Assembly: GCA_009733575.1 (NCBI GenBank)
Contig: ML769395.1
Coordinates: forward strand, 421,471-485,470
Length of the DNA: 64,000 nucleotides
Source: Gymnopus androsaceus JB14
Lineage: Eukaryota; Basidiomycota; Agaricomycetes; Agaricales; Omphalotaceae
Direction: 5' to 3'
The notes under the pieces are model-generated. The model ran no database searches. It saw nothing but the letters and a program-made list of their open reading frames with translations, and was not told where the DNA came from. This document shows, piece after piece, positions 1-10,599 of the stretch. Position 1 is the first letter of the stretch. Each line of letters begins with the position of its first letter. The translations under genes were made by a program, and so were the position numbers.

Positions 1-927
1 AGGTTGACCCAATCCACGCCACCCTCCAACTCCATGCCGGCTTCCTCATCTGAGTCGATGCACAACTTCAAATTTATAAATTACAAGTATTCAACTCCTC
101 CTCCAGCCAGCACTTCTAACACAGACCAGCTACCCTTCACGCTGCCTACCGCCCCGTCCAGCTCCATGCAGGCAAACTATTCATTTAAATCGAGCCTCGG
201 AAACAGGAATCTTCAGCACTCGTCATCTCTCAGCTTCGTAGAAGGGCGCCTATCGTCGAATGAGCCTAGTGTCCATGCGGGTATCGACCAGCTTCTGCAA
301 TGGGAGAATTTCCAGGCCAGTGTCTCAACTGCGGAAGACGATATGGACACAAACTATACTCCTTCATCAGCCCTTTCACCTTCCGACTGCGTCGAGCACG
401 ACGCAAATCCGTTGGGACCTAATCGTCGCCAGACTACCAAGTATAAAGCGCTGACACCGTACGGTTCCAAGACTGGTACCCAAAAGCGTCCAAGGAAGCC
501 AGTCGGCGTCCACGAAGCTGATTTCATCGCCGTCCAGGATAAATTTACCAATCGAACCTGTCGCTGGGTTTTATCCAAAGACGATGCAGGCAACGCGGTT
601 CAATACTGCGCCTATGACTTTGGCAAGAATATGAACAAAAAATCAGTTTCTGTTCATGCGCATTCCCATAGAAAGGACGAACAGGATAGTAATCATCACT
701 GTCAATGGGATGGGTGTAAGACCTCCAAGGGGATGAAGAAGGAGTCTTTCCTACGGCACTTTATATTGCATTCCCCGATCCGCATATTGTGCTTGAGATG
801 CGGTGCGACCCTGGCAAGGATTGACGAGGAAAAAAGACACAGAGATAATAAATGCGAGGATAATCAAGCAAGGCATCCGGAAATGCTTCTAGAGGCCCGC
901 GGACGATACGACGAAGTTCTAAACTAG
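1..927 (+). CDS. C2H2-type zinc-finger protein, 5' end not resolved
   Basis: An open frame enters from the window edge and ends at a TAA-free stop TAG at 925-927. The first in-frame ATG inside the window is at 34, but coding sequence continues to the edge without a stop, so the true start may lie upstream. The N-terminal two thirds are rich in Ser, Pro, Thr and Asn, as in many fungal regulators. A basic stretch (KTGTQKRPRKP) follows. The C-terminal part has a C-x4-C ... H-x3-H finger (CQWDGC near 697-714, HFILH near 754-768) and a second Cys/His cluster (CLRC ... H-x-D-x-x-C). This layout suggests a nuclear DNA-binding protein of the fungal C2H2 type. The family and targets are inferred; no named orthologue is recognised. 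Confidence 0.6.
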   Translation, partial: RLTQSTPPSNSMPASSSESMHNFKFINYKYSTPPPASTSNTDQLPFTLPTAPSSSMQANYSFKSSLGNRNLQHSSSLSFVEGRLSSNEPSVHAGIDQLLQWENFQASVSTAEDDMDTNYTPSSALSPSDCVEHDANPLGPNRRQTTKYKALTPYGSKTGTQKRPRKPVGVHEADFIAVQDKFTNRTCRWVLSKDDAGNAVQYCAYDFGKNMNKKSVSVHAHSHRKDEQDSNHHCQWDGCKTSKGMKKESFLRHFILHSPIRILCLRCGATLARIDEEKRHRDNKCEDNQARHPEMLLEARGRYDEVLN

Positions 928-2470
928 GCATTCGATCGATCCTCTGTTCATGGTACTTTTATTTTCTGTTGGTAAATATTCCAAGAAGGACTACTATTAC
1001 CTGTGTACTTCATGCTATTTCTTATGCAACATCTTTCCCTACCCAAAAGTGAAGATGAACGCGGGAGACACGTCTCGACTGCATTGATTATTGTTCGGCG
1101 ATGATATTCAGCGCTTGGAACCGTGGGCTGATCTCAGCTTCGAGGAACAAGGAACGCGTTCCTTGCTTCTTTCAACCATCATCATGGCGTGTTATTGGCG
1201 TTCAGTTCGCCTTTCATTTTTAACACCTTGAATATTATACTCATTCTAGTTCCGCTTCATTACCAAGATTTCATGGGAGAATGGAGAGGTGAATGATCTT
1301 GATGAAGATGTAGACGATATTCGGAAGGCGTAGTTCAAGGTGCACAGAAAGCATACAATGATCGATTGCAGGAGGCTCATTCGCTTCCTGACATTCCTTC
1401 AAGTACTCAGCACGATTCATTCCATCAACGAAAAACCCGGCGTTGATTATTGTGGAGGCTCTACCAACGACCTTCTAAGTTGTTAGAGCACGTTCCAACG
1501 TAACTTTTCAGAAAGTGAATGTTCGCTTAGTCCTAGAGGAGGATGAAAATATTGGAACCACGGTACCGCTGTAAACTGTTCAACTTGAATGGACTTCTTT
1601 CCCAACAGCTCTATTCTACCAAGGATCCGGTCCTTCGAGCCCAAACTCGCTTCTTTATAAACTGAAGGTCGGTTCGAGAATTGGAGGAAGTATTAAGCGG
1701 ATTTAAAGACATGAGATTCGTTCAAGGCTAGGTTTTACGAGGTTAGTAGAACAGTTGCGATCAGTCAGCTTTGTTTATTTAATGGTCATTATAATAGACA
1801 TACCAGAGATTATCATCCCGATTTGCAAAGGCGCGAGAGGACTCCGAAGGAGCTCCAGGCTAGCGCTGCGGAATAGCTCACAATTAATCTATGATACAAC
1901 TACTTTCCCTCCATGTATCAACAAAAATGTGTATATTAATTACAAACTTTTGATTTCGGATTTATCCAGAAAATTCTTGAGCAGTGCAGATATGGTTCAT
2001 TTGCAGTGCAGACTCTAATACTTCGTTGTTCTGTTAGGTTCTGGGAAAGTGTCAGGGCGTTGACTGTTCAGTGGATATTAGTGAATCAGGTAGTCTTTTG
2101 GGTGAGCTATGAACTATAAACTCCTGTCGATGTTACGCTGAAATCAAGCGCTTCTAATAATCAACGAGTGCTCATTAGACACTCAAATTTGAGCCGAAAA
2201 TGAATATTTTTCAGCAATTTTAACCCGGAACGTAACGACAAAAGAATCTTGAGTTTTCTGATTTTCCGCCAACCACTTGTATAGATCTGCAAAATAAGAA
2301 CCGCGTTGAAAACGTTCGAGCGGGAGAATTTCTACTACATAGTGCAACATGCTTTCAAACGAACGTATGATACACAAACCTACTACCCAAACAAAAGTCG
2401 TTAATCAATGTTCATTATATATGATCAAGTCAAGGTAAGCATTCGCAGCCCATTCCGCTTTCTTGGATGA
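928..2470. other. Stretch without a recognisable gene
   Basis: Only short open frames occur here, for example a 60-codon frame on plus at about 1328-1450 and an 87-codon one at 1755-2018. None shows a known motif, a start context with introns, or a match to other parts of the window. It may hold the 3' UTR of the zinc-finger gene and decayed sequence. Confidence 0.4.
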
Positions 2471-2474
2471 GCAT

Positions 2475-3084
2475 TTAAAGTGTAACTGGCACAGCAAATG
2501 CATCAGAGACAGTCTTAGAATGTCACAAGTATGAAAAAACGTACTGGGGATACAGCCGATGGAAATAACGCCACCGAAACTGTTATCAGTGCAGCAGACA
2601 GTTTGAGCGGAGCTGTACAGGAAGAGCAGGGTAAAAAGTCATTTTCTCAAATGTTGTTGATGAGAAGAGGAAAACACCGACCAAGAGCTGCTGCCAACGA
2701 CGATGCCGATGGGGTCACATGTTACACCGATGAGGACATCGGCAGCGGGGAGTGCAACACCCAGCGTTTCGAGAAGGAGAGCAATAACGGGGTCAAGAAC
2801 AGTTCCAGTAGAATCGCAGCATTGAAGGGACCCGGTCGAACAGCTAGTAGGCGAGCCTGAGGGGCTCGACCTTTTAGCACCTATAAAGTCGTTTCAGTGG
2901 GAACTACCTAGACGAGGTCAAGAAGAGAAGACGTGCCATATGAGGGAGTCCCGCTTCGCTTCTGAGGAGGAAGAGGAGTAAGTCCACGGGCCAACCGCTC
3001 CCCGTTAGTTTCCCGGGACGGCGACGCAGAGACAGAAGCAACCGCAACAGTGAACGCAACAGCGAGAACAGAGGTGAACTTCAT
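2475..3084 (-). CDS. Divergent class I hydrophobin (locus J)
   Basis: Four exons are proposed on the minus strand: 3084-2988, 2880-2682, 2612-2545 and 2485-2475, giving 124 residues with consistent phases. The N-terminus MKFTSVLAVAFTVAVASVSA is a signal peptide. All eight hydrophobin cysteines are present in class I spacing: C-x6-CC-x32-C-x11-C-x5-CC-x12-C, ending CIPITL. Hydrophobins are secreted and self-assemble into amphipathic films on hyphae and spores. The core has the family's VCC, DNS and SIGC blocks but differs from loci A-I in signal peptide, in the fusion of their exons 2 and 3, and in an extra intron before the last three codons. The first intron (GTGGAC donor) is the least certain, and the GTCGGT donor of intron 2 is weak but lies at the family's conserved place. 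It appears to be an intact, older paralogue. Confidence 0.8.
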
Positions 3085-4640
3085 GACTGTTATTCGTGTG
3101 GTTCTAGGGGGCTATCGAATGCGTTTACGAGGCAGCCATATTTATATCGAATTCTTCTAAGCGGTGTCAAGTTGTCAATTCGTGAAAAATATTAAAACAT
3201 TTCATTTCTCGGAGGCTATCATCCCAATCACGGTCACAGCAGAGAAGACATAAAGTGACCGGGGTCCATCACGCAGGCGTTCCATGTCAAGTTCAGGTAC
3301 AGTGCGTTGCATCGAAATCGGGAAGTCAGGATTCTATTTCTGACTTGAAATTATAATGACGCAGAACTTCGCCGAAGTGTTTGCGCGCCACAATCTGCAT
3401 ACCGTGGCAATTGCAGTTGAATCAGTTGAATCAGAATTTACTGGAGTCCGGCCAAACTTGACGTCTGAAGGAACCAGCATTACCATACATAGAGTCGTGC
3501 TGAAGACTGACGTGGAATCAGGACGAGGATAGGTATCAGGCAGCGAATCGCAGTGTACAACATGGGACATTTGATGCAGCCACTGGGTACTGACTTGGCA
3601 AAGCGGCGCCGAGATGGGTTAAAAATCAAGAGTACCTTTCGGTTAGCATCTGGAGCAGTATTGTGAGCTCGAGATATCTTTGGCTGTATAGCAAGGTTCC
3701 TCAGCAAGAGACAGCGACGTACTGACGTTCAGGACTCGGACGTACCTGTGAAATAGAGGACCCGAAATCTCCAGCTTGATGTACAAGCTGTGGACGTTGT
3801 ACTCATTTCTGAAAGGATTCGGACCGCAAAGATGAGCGTCATGTTCCTGATTTCGCTGTCCAAGATCTGAGCTAGCTTGAAAAATCGTTTGCATCGTCTT
3901 CTAGACAGAATGATTTGAAACAATTTCAATAGATTTCTCGTCATGGCCGAAAACATTGAGAAAGAAGGGGTTGCAGCCTGAGGAGGGTGCCTGGAAGATA
4001 AGAAGAACTACTTGTAGCACCCAAGAGCCAAGGTCTTGGTGCACATAGAGAAGGAAGAACGGTACTTAGTATTAGAAGTCACGAGATATCACGGCAATGA
4101 CCCTGAGAAAAAAAGTTACAGTATACAGTGCCAGTGCGAAGCTCAGTCATATTGATGCCAGTATCCCTTTTTTGAGTGAATAGTTTGAGTGAATAGAACG
4201 ATAGATGTTGAAAAATACATCTTATTTGCGAGTTCCCATGACTAGGCTTCTTCCTCTCTAGTTGCGGTTTAGACGCCTGCGAAGGTGATCACATTTGGCA
4301 CATATACTTTCGATCTCGAATGCAGATATGTAGTACACCCATTGTATCAAATTTGGGAGGGATCTCTACATCAATGAGTGCGTACATTCCGTCCTTGTCG
4401 ATGATGCTCATTAGATTTAACTACGTAGTGCTAGCCTTTGAGTTCTAAGGCCCTTCCTCGACTCAACACGTCGGCGTCAGATGATTCTTGTACGTTTCCG
4501 GAAAGGCAATTATAACTACCAACTTGTGTCCCGAGATGCGACTTTTGTCCCTGGACTCCCATGCGAGTTTTAACAAAGACCGTTGTAGGCAGTGGTGGTG
4601 CACCACCTCTGAGGCATTGAGGATTACTGGGCATGATCGG
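3085..4640. other. Unassigned stretch with weak minus-strand coding signs
   Basis: Several overlapping minus-strand frames lie at 3334-3956, and a GTACGT...ATACAG intron-like gap can be placed near 3747-3695. A joined reading frame is possible but matches no family I recognise. The rest to 4640 has no recognisable gene or repeat. Confidence 0.3.
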
Positions 4641-5230
4641 GTGTACGAAGATCAAGCACATCGTCATTGTGTCATGCAATACTCATTTTTTGTCTTATTT
4701 TATCAAAACTCAAGGCATGGAAGGGTTTATGTACCTCATGGTCTCGCTCTTCTTCACCCTGCTCATTACAGTGACGAAAAAGCTCTTGCAGCTCTTGTTA
4801 GCTCGTGCCAAACTTGCCAAAAGCCTTCTCGATCTCAGCTTGACTGACCGATCGGTGTCGAGGTCGAGGTCGACAATCACTGGCTCGAAAATCCCTCACC
4901 ATTTGTTCCGATGGAATTGGGCATGATGAAAGTCCGGATGTGGATGGAAGGGCAGATGGAATTCTTTACTCCGGAGATTTATGTTTACTACTCGAAGTAA
5001 CCGTGCTGATTGGCCGAGACACGGTCAAAGCGTTTCTTACGAGTCTTTACATTTCATTCCATGGAGAGATATTATCCAACAAACATTCCGAATCGCGATA
5101 TACGGCACATACTGATCCAAAATACTAGTAACGCCCCACGGAGATCATCACAGATCTCAATAAACTAAATAGGCATTTTTTCGTTACAACATTGGAGTTG
5201 AGCTCTGGGCTGAACCGCTGCAATTTTGGG
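4640..5230. repeat. 3'-flank block of hydrophobin A (type 1)
   Basis: This block lies downstream of hydrophobin A. It is recognisably related to the DNA downstream of hydrophobin B (about 7390-7890) and C (about 9470-10057), and its outer part to 47530-47720 (inverted) beyond hydrophobin H. Shared landmarks are the strings GTCAAAGCGTTTCTTACGAG and ATATACGGC followed by ATACTGATCC. No intact gene is visible. It marks this flank as part of the duplicated unit. Confidence 0.6.
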
Positions 5231-5233
5231 TGC

Positions 5234-5678
5234 TCAAAGAGTAACAGGGACACAGCCGATGGAAATGAGTCCACCTAAGAAAGATAAGCATCCGAATCAA
5301 GACACAGGTATTCGAAGAGATTGAGGCATAATCATACCGTGGCTGTTGTCCTCACAGCAGACAGCTTGGGCAGAGCTATGGGGGGGATGAGTATGTACTC
5401 AGATGTGTGCATGTCTAGAAAACTTACCAGCTACCACCAGAAGCGCCAATGACAGTGATGGGCGAGCAAGTAAGACCAACAAGGACATTTAAGTCCTGAA
5501 GAACAATGCCAAGAAGGCCAAGGAGGGCGGTAGCGCTAGAGCTCGAAGCGGACTCAGTGGTATTGCAGCACTGAACAGGACCAGTGGTGCAGGAGCTGGC
5601 TGGCTCGTTGCGGAGTGTAGGTGTGGCGACTGCAAGAGTTGCCAGAGCGGCGGAGACCAAGGCGAGTTTGAACTGCAT
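5234..5678 (-). CDS. Class I hydrophobin (locus A)
   Basis: Exons at 5678-5428, 5375-5338 and 5274-5234 encode 109 residues. Hydrophobins are small secreted proteins that assemble at air-water interfaces and coat aerial hyphae, fruit bodies and spores. A signal peptide (about residues 1-18, [18 protein letters not shown]) precedes the mature chain. Cysteines are at about 30, 37, 38, 71, 84, 90, 91 and 104, in the class I pattern C-x6-CC-x32-C-x12-C-x5-CC-x12-C. The intron after the codon pair for Gly-Ser splits the fifth cysteine codon, so reading straight through gives a false end at SW. Exon 2 encodes [12 protein letters not shown] and exon 3 [12 protein letters not shown]. The start was chosen because the MQFKL signal is shared by all copies. 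A TATA box lies about 95 nt upstream. It belongs to the module with B, F and G. Confidence 0.93.
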
Positions 5679-5770
5679 AATGAGTAGAAAGTTGAGTAGA
5701 GAGAGCTGAGTACTAGAACGACGGTTTTTTGGTTGTTCGAGCAAAGAATCCTATCGATCGTGAGAACCCT

Positions 5771-5776
5771 TTTATA
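5771..5776 (-). promoter_or_regulatory. TATA box of hydrophobin A
   Basis: TATAAAA (minus strand) lies about 93 nt before the ATG, in a segment nearly matching the promoters of B, F and G (GGTATAAAAGG... then ATAGGATTCTT and CTCGAACAACC). I call this promoter class 2. Confidence 0.7.
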
Positions 5777-6150
5777 CCTTTTGCTAGGCGAAAATATCAA
5801 GGAGTACCCCACGCTAACTAAGGCATTGTAGCGGGCTGCAGACAGAAGCCTGACCTCAGAATGAACATGTCTTCAATCTCAGGAGAATCCTGTTCAAGTG
5901 GAGCAACAGGTTTTAAAGATTTGATATTGAAGTGGAGCTCTTATGAATGTAAACCATTTACCTACATCTAACCGTTTCGTTCCTGGATGTAGCTCGGAAA
6001 TGAGGCATCGGGAGACAGACGGGATTTTTCATTCCTAGTGACACAATTAGGAAAATTGAGGAAAAATCGATTGAAAGCAGGTCCGACAACCTGGGTGACG
6101 GGAAGGAAGTCTGTGTGACTCTTGAAAGATGCTACATAGAGAAAATGATC

Positions 6151-6390
6151 TACAGTAAGTTGCATTGAAAACGTTATCCGAGATCTGAAGACCTTGTTTA
6201 TGTATGTTTGCTTGACCAGCTGCATACATTTACTGTATTATCATTTGCGCACTTACAAGTTTCAATTAGCGAGCTGCCGTTGTAAGTGCGCGAATGATAA
6301 TACAGTAAATGTATTGCCAGCTGTCAAGCAAACATACATAAACAAGGTCTTCAGAATCTTCGACTAACGTTTTCAATGCAACTTACTGTA
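6151..6390. mobile_element. Palindromic mariner-type MITE (foldback element)
   Basis: Left arm 6151-6258 and right arm 6280-6390 are inverted copies with few mismatches, separated by a 21-nt loop. The ends read TA-CAGTAAGTTGCATTG ... CAATGCAACTTACTG-TA, so the element proper starts CAGTA and is flanked by TA, the target-site signature of Tc1/mariner/pogo elements. It carries no transposase. The paralogous DNA upstream of hydrophobins F (about 26513-26522) and G (about 33775-33785) aligns on both sides but lacks the element, so this is a real insertion. The transcript would fold into a long hairpin. Confidence 0.85.
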
Positions 6391-6419
6391 CTCCTTGCCA
6401 GGCTTGCCTCAATTCCGGG

Positions 6420-7300
6420 AGATTAATTTCCTTCAATATGAGCTTCGTTGAATTCAGAATATTTTGCACCTTGTGCATTCATAGTGAATAAGATGCTGCT
6501 TCGAAGACACCAGCGACCAACCATGATTGAGCGAAGAGTATAATTCTGGAAATCTAAAATAGTCATTTTTCCTAAATAAAAAAAAAAAAACCTAAACGTA
6601 AACGTCCGACTTGAGCTTGCGTCCAACCGTGTCTGTTTACCTTGTGATAGCATGAGATCAATGGCATGTCAATGGGTGGGGAACGAACGCACCCGTGATC
6701 CGTCAACAACTGTCTTTAAGGCACAGTACAGTGAATGCAGACTGTCACTGAATACCGATCGCGATTCATGGACTCGAAAGCTGTAGAAAGCCTCAATAAA
6801 CCCAAATGGGTGCGCGGATGACGTCGGAGGCGCGATTTCTCTCTGTTTGTCCAAACGAGAGGTGTCGAGCGCCGCGGATGACCGACGTCAAGATGATTGC
6901 AAACCTGCTGAGGTTGAGAACGAAAACTGACCTATCAAGAATGGGAGGTCGGTACCAAACGCGTAAGAACGGAGATGATAGAATGATATCTATCTTTCAT
7001 GTCTATTACATCCCCGTCCATTCACCGTTCTACCAAGTTCATCTCTTTGTTGGATCACCTACGACCAGCAGCGCAATTCAACGTGAAATTTAGACGGAGT
7101 CAATTGACGTAGTTGAGTATATGACTGAAGAGCCAAACACGTTTGAACTGCATGTCATGAATCATGGATGACGATCGGTGACCGCCTCATTACCGGGATA
7201 CAGAGGGTAAACTTCACCCTGGAGAAAGCAGAAAGAGGCAAATCCAGTTTCCACATACCGGAATATACATTTTAGTAGTAGGAGAACACTGTAAACAGAT
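6420..7300. repeat. Non-coding block between EXO70 relic and hydrophobin A
   Basis: This block recurs at 8460-9250 (before hydrophobin B) and, in the opposite strand sense, at 25640-26500 (before F) and 32900-33770 (before G). Landmarks include GATGCTGCTTCGAAGACA, TGTCTGTTTACCTTGTGATA and the GGTACCAAACGCGTAAGAACGG region. No coding frame is conserved. It is the middle part of the EXO70-block-hydrophobin module. Confidence 0.7.
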
Positions 7301-7302
7301 AT

Positions 7303-7385
7303 CTATCGATAGATATCTTTTAACTGACTTTCCACCGCTTCCGCGGACAACTTGAAGGGAAGAAGGATCAGGAGGGTGATAAGTT
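7303..7385 (-). pseudogene. EXO70 3'-end fragment
   Basis: Read on minus, the segment encodes a match to the last exon of the EXO70 gene at 32845-32900: KLSTE-like residues appear as LSAEAVESQL followed by DIYR and TAG. No other EXO70 exon precedes it. It is a truncated relic placed in the same position relative to the hydrophobin as the larger EXO70 copies. Confidence 0.7.
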
Positions 7386-7890
7386 TTTCTTCTTTTGCAG
7401 CAATGGCAGAGTGCACGTATCTCGTTTCGCTTCCGAAGGTTTGCTATTATTTACCGTGCTCATCTCAGTGAAAGCTCTTGCAGCCCTTGCTACTCCCTGC
7501 GAAGCTAATACCGGCCTTGCCACAAAACCCTTCGCGATCTTAACTTGACTGCCTAATCGGACCTAGGTGTTGGGGTCAACAAGCATAGGGTGAGTATCCT
7601 GCATGGGAATGGGGGATCGATGAAGGTCCGCATGTGGTGGTGAAGGAACAGACGCGAGAGAGAGAAAGACTCAAGTCACATGATTGATTGATCCTGCGCG
7701 GGCCGATGTCAAAGCGTTCTCTACGAGGCCTTGTATCGTTACATTTCACTTCATCGATAATATCCAACAAGCAATATAAATCACGATCTGCCATATACAC
7801 TGATCCAAATTACTATTGATGGCCCGATCGACACAGCCCTCAGTAGATTACCAAGTATAGGAAATTCCCGCTACAGCATCGCAGTTGACC
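7386..7890. repeat. 3'-flank block of hydrophobin B (type 1)
   Basis: Downstream of hydrophobin B the sequence parallels the flanks of A and C, including TTGCTATTATTTACCGTGCTC, related to 47640-47720 on the opposite strand, and the CAAAGCGTTCTCTACGAGG landmark. No gene is seen. Confidence 0.6.
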
Positions 7891-8346
7891 TCAGAGAGAA
7901 ACGGGGACACAACCAATGGAAATGAGTCCACCTAAGGAGAAAGAGACAAGCATCAGAAACAATGGTCTGGCATTCGAAGGAATTGAAACGTTAATCATAC
8001 CGTGGCTGTTATCCTGACAGCAGACAGCTTGGGCAGAGCTATGAGAAGATGAGTATGTAGTCAGATTCGTGTATGCCTAGAGAACCTACCAACTACTTCC
8101 CGAAGCACCAATGACGGTGATGGGAGAGCAAGTAAGACCGACATCAACGTTCAAGTTTTGGAGGACGATGCCAAGAAGGCCAAGGAGCAAGCCAACAGCA
8201 GGGTTAGATGCAGACTCAACAGAGTCACAACACTGAACACTTCCAGTGCTGCAGGAGCTGGCTGGCTCGCCGCCGCGGGGGAAAGCAGGTGTGGCAACCG
8301 CGAGAGTAGCAAGAGCGGCGGAGACAAAGGCAAGTTTGAACTGCAT
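7891..8346 (-). CDS. Class I hydrophobin (locus B)
   Basis: Exons 8346-8090 (257 nt), 8038-8001 (38) and 7931-7891 (41) give 111 residues. It is two residues longer than its sisters because the N-terminus of the mature chain reads [12 protein letters not shown] in place of [10 protein letters not shown]. Cysteines fall at about 32, 39, 40, 73, 86, 92, 93 and 106. The first intron begins GTAGGT, unlike GTAAGT in the other copies. The C-terminus is CVPVSL rather than CVPVTL. These changes make B the most diverged of the nine-member group, yet the frame is fully open and all eight cysteines are kept. Confidence 0.93.
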
Positions 8347-8434
8347 GGCGACTAGAGAGCTGATTAGAGAGCTGATTACTTGAACAACGGTTGCTGGTGG
8401 CTCGAGTGAAGAATCCTATGGATCTTGGGAACCT

Positions 8435-8440
8435 TTTATA
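8435..8440 (-). promoter_or_regulatory. TATA box of hydrophobin B
   Basis: TATAAAA on minus, about 89 nt before the ATG, followed by GGTTCCCAAGATCCATAGGATTC, a class 2 promoter. Confidence 0.7.
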
Positions 8441-8459
8441 CCTTTTTCCAGGGGAGACT

Positions 8460-9250
8460 AATTGAATGATCTTCATGGAATCGGAATGTGTTACACCTTC
8501 TAGATTCATGGTGAATAACATGCTGCTTCGAAGACGCTAGCGACCATCTGTGATAAGAATAGAAAGTATGATTCTAGAAATCTAAAATACTATTACGGTC
8601 AATCTCCCCAAAAAAGAGTAAACCTAGATGTCCAACCGTGTCTGTTTACCTTGTGATAGCATAACACCAATGACACGAGTAGTGAGCGCACGCGTGATCG
8701 TCGAGGTACGGCAATGTATAGTGAATGCAGACTGTCACTCACTCAGTACCGATTCATGCATTTGGAAGATGTAGAAAGCCTCACTAAACCCAACCGGAGG
8801 CGCGATTTCCTGCTGTTTGTTCATGTTTCTGTTGAACGCGGATAATCGACAGGAATTCACATTAAAATAAGTGCAGCGGCCTTACTAGCTAAGGATGAAA
8901 ACTGACCCATCGAAAGCGGAAAATTCCGTACCAAAGGCGTTAGAACGGAGTTTATAGAACGATGTCCATCTCTCATGTCCATCATATCCATGTCCAGTTC
9001 ACCGTTCTTCCAAGTTCATCTCCTTGTCGGATCTCCTAAAACTGACGGTTGGTAGGCAGAAAGGTCATTGTTTAGACGGAGCGAGGAACTGACTCAAAAG
9101 TCGAATATGAATAACGATCGGTGAACCGCTTCATTACCAGAATAGAGAGGGTAAACGTAAATTTCACCTTGGAGAAGAAAGAAACATCCACAAGTAAATC
9201 CGATTTCCACACACCGAAATATGCAAGTTAGTAGTAGTGCAACACTGTAT
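8460..9250. repeat. Non-coding block between EXO70 relic and hydrophobin B
   Basis: Second copy of the block at 6420-7300; order of landmarks is the same (GATGCTGCTTCGAAGACGC, then TGTCTGTTTACCTTGTGATA, then CGTTAGAACGGAG). It lacks the MITE found in the A copy. No gene is visible. Confidence 0.7.
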
Positions 9251-9257
9251 ATCTCGT

Positions 9258-9393
9258 ACCGATAGATATTTCATCTGACTTCCACTGCTTCCGCGGACAA
9301 CTTGATGTCTGTGAAGGGAAGAAGGATCAAGAAGGTACCAGTCGTATATTTTTGGGGATCTGAGGGTCATAGCAGCGAGAAGAGACGGGAAGA
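9258..9393 (-). pseudogene. EXO70 3'-end fragment
   Basis: On minus this covers part of the last two EXO70 exons: ATCCCCAAAAATATACG corresponds to the 12-nt micro-exon at 32783-32794, and KLSAEAVE to the last exon. The stop is changed (CGATAG to CGGTAC). It precedes the block and hydrophobin B just as the large EXO70 copies precede F and G. Confidence 0.7.
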
Positions 9394-10057
9394 TGGTCAG
9401 TCGGTATATGATCTGGGGTGAGTACGAAGTTCAAGCTCACCATCATTGTAATAATGCAGTCCCCCAATCTATCATGGCAGAGTGTAGTACTTACTTCCTT
9501 TGTACTTTCTCTTCCCAGGTTTTGCTCTTCTTTACCTTGCCCATCACAGTGACAAATAGGTGTTCCAGCCCTGGTAACCAGTGCCTGCGAAGCTAATGCC
9601 GAAAAACCTTTACGTTCTTATTAACTTGACAGACCGATAGGTGTTGAGATCAATAGCTCATATGCTCGAGAATGCCTCATCATGATCACCCTCATGCGAA
9701 GGAGCCCAAAGGCGACCATGCATGGGAATAGCATGAACAATATGGTGGGCGAAAGGAAAATGGACTCTGAGAAAATCAGTCACATGATTCTTTGATCCGT
9801 CCAGCATCGCGCATGGTCAAAGCGTTTCTTACGAGAAGATTCAGAAATTGGCAAGCACTTGGGTACATTTCATTTCATGTAGATTAAGAGAGATTATATC
9901 AAACTAATAGTCCGAGTCACGATATACGGCCCATACTGATCCACATTACTATTACCGGCCCATGAGATCGCCACAGCTCTCAACAGACTACTATAGGCAA
10001 TCTCCCACTATAGCATTGCAGTTGAGCTCGAGGTTGAGCCGCCGCAATTTCGGGTGC
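9394..10057. repeat. 3'-flank block of hydrophobin C (type 1)
   Basis: Related to the flanks of A and B. Landmarks are GGTCAAAGCGTTTCTTACGAG, CACGATATACGGCCC and CCGCAATTTCGGGTGCTCAAAG just after the stop. No gene is seen. Confidence 0.6.
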
Positions 10058-10499
10058 TCAAAGAGTAACTGGGACGCAACCGATGGAAATGAGTCCACCT
10101 AAGAAGAAAGATGCATTAGAATGGAGCAAAATCGGTCAAGAAAGACTGCAGGATCATACCGTGGCTGTTGTCCTGACAGCAGACAGCTTGGGCAGAGCTA
10201 TGAGAGGATGAGTATGTACTCAGACGTGTGTATGCCCAGAAAACTTACCAGCTACCGCCAGCAGCGCCAATGACGGTGATGGGGGAACAAGTTAGACCGA
10301 CATCAACGGTCAAGTCCTGAAGAACGATGCCTAGAAGGCCAAGGAGACCGGCAGCCGCAGAGCTAGAAGCGGGCTCGACGGTGTTGCAGCACTGAACGGG
10401 GCCAGTGCTGCAGGAGCTAGCTGGCTCGCCGCGGAGAGTAGGTGTGGCGACTGCGAGAGTAGCGAGAGCGGCGGAGACAAAGGCGAGTTTAAACTGCAT
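10058..10499 (-). CDS. Class I hydrophobin (locus C)
   Basis: Exons 10499-10249, 10197-10160 and 10098-10058 encode 109 residues with all eight cysteines (C30 onward, same spacing as locus A). The mature N-terminus is [10 protein letters not shown] and the C-terminus CVPVTL. The coding region is closest by eye to D (both have [20 protein letters not shown] after the CC pair), while its strand and 3' flank follow A and B. Its promoter is of class 1 (AAAGTATAAAGACTC), unlike A and B. This mix suggests the locus arose by recombination between modules. Confidence 0.94.
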
Positions 10500-10588
10500 G
10501 ACTAGTAGAGAGTTGAGTAGAGAGAACTGAGTACTTGAACGACGGTTGGTTGTTCGAGTGAAGAATCCCTGTCGAGTGTGCAAGAGTC

Positions 10589-10594
10589 TTTATA
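10589..10594 (-). promoter_or_regulatory. TATA box of hydrophobin C
   Basis: TATAAAG on minus in the string GGCAAAGTATAAAGACTCTTGC, about 92 nt before the ATG. The same string precedes D, E, H and I (class 1 promoter), together with GACATGGCTCGTCA further upstream. Confidence 0.75.
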
Positions 10595-10599
10595 CTTTG

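Noticed and set aside
2531..2860. 109-codon plus-strand frame starting MKKRTGDTADGNN
   Set aside because: It is the antisense of hydrophobin J exons 2-4; the minus strand encodes the cysteine pattern with consistent splicing.
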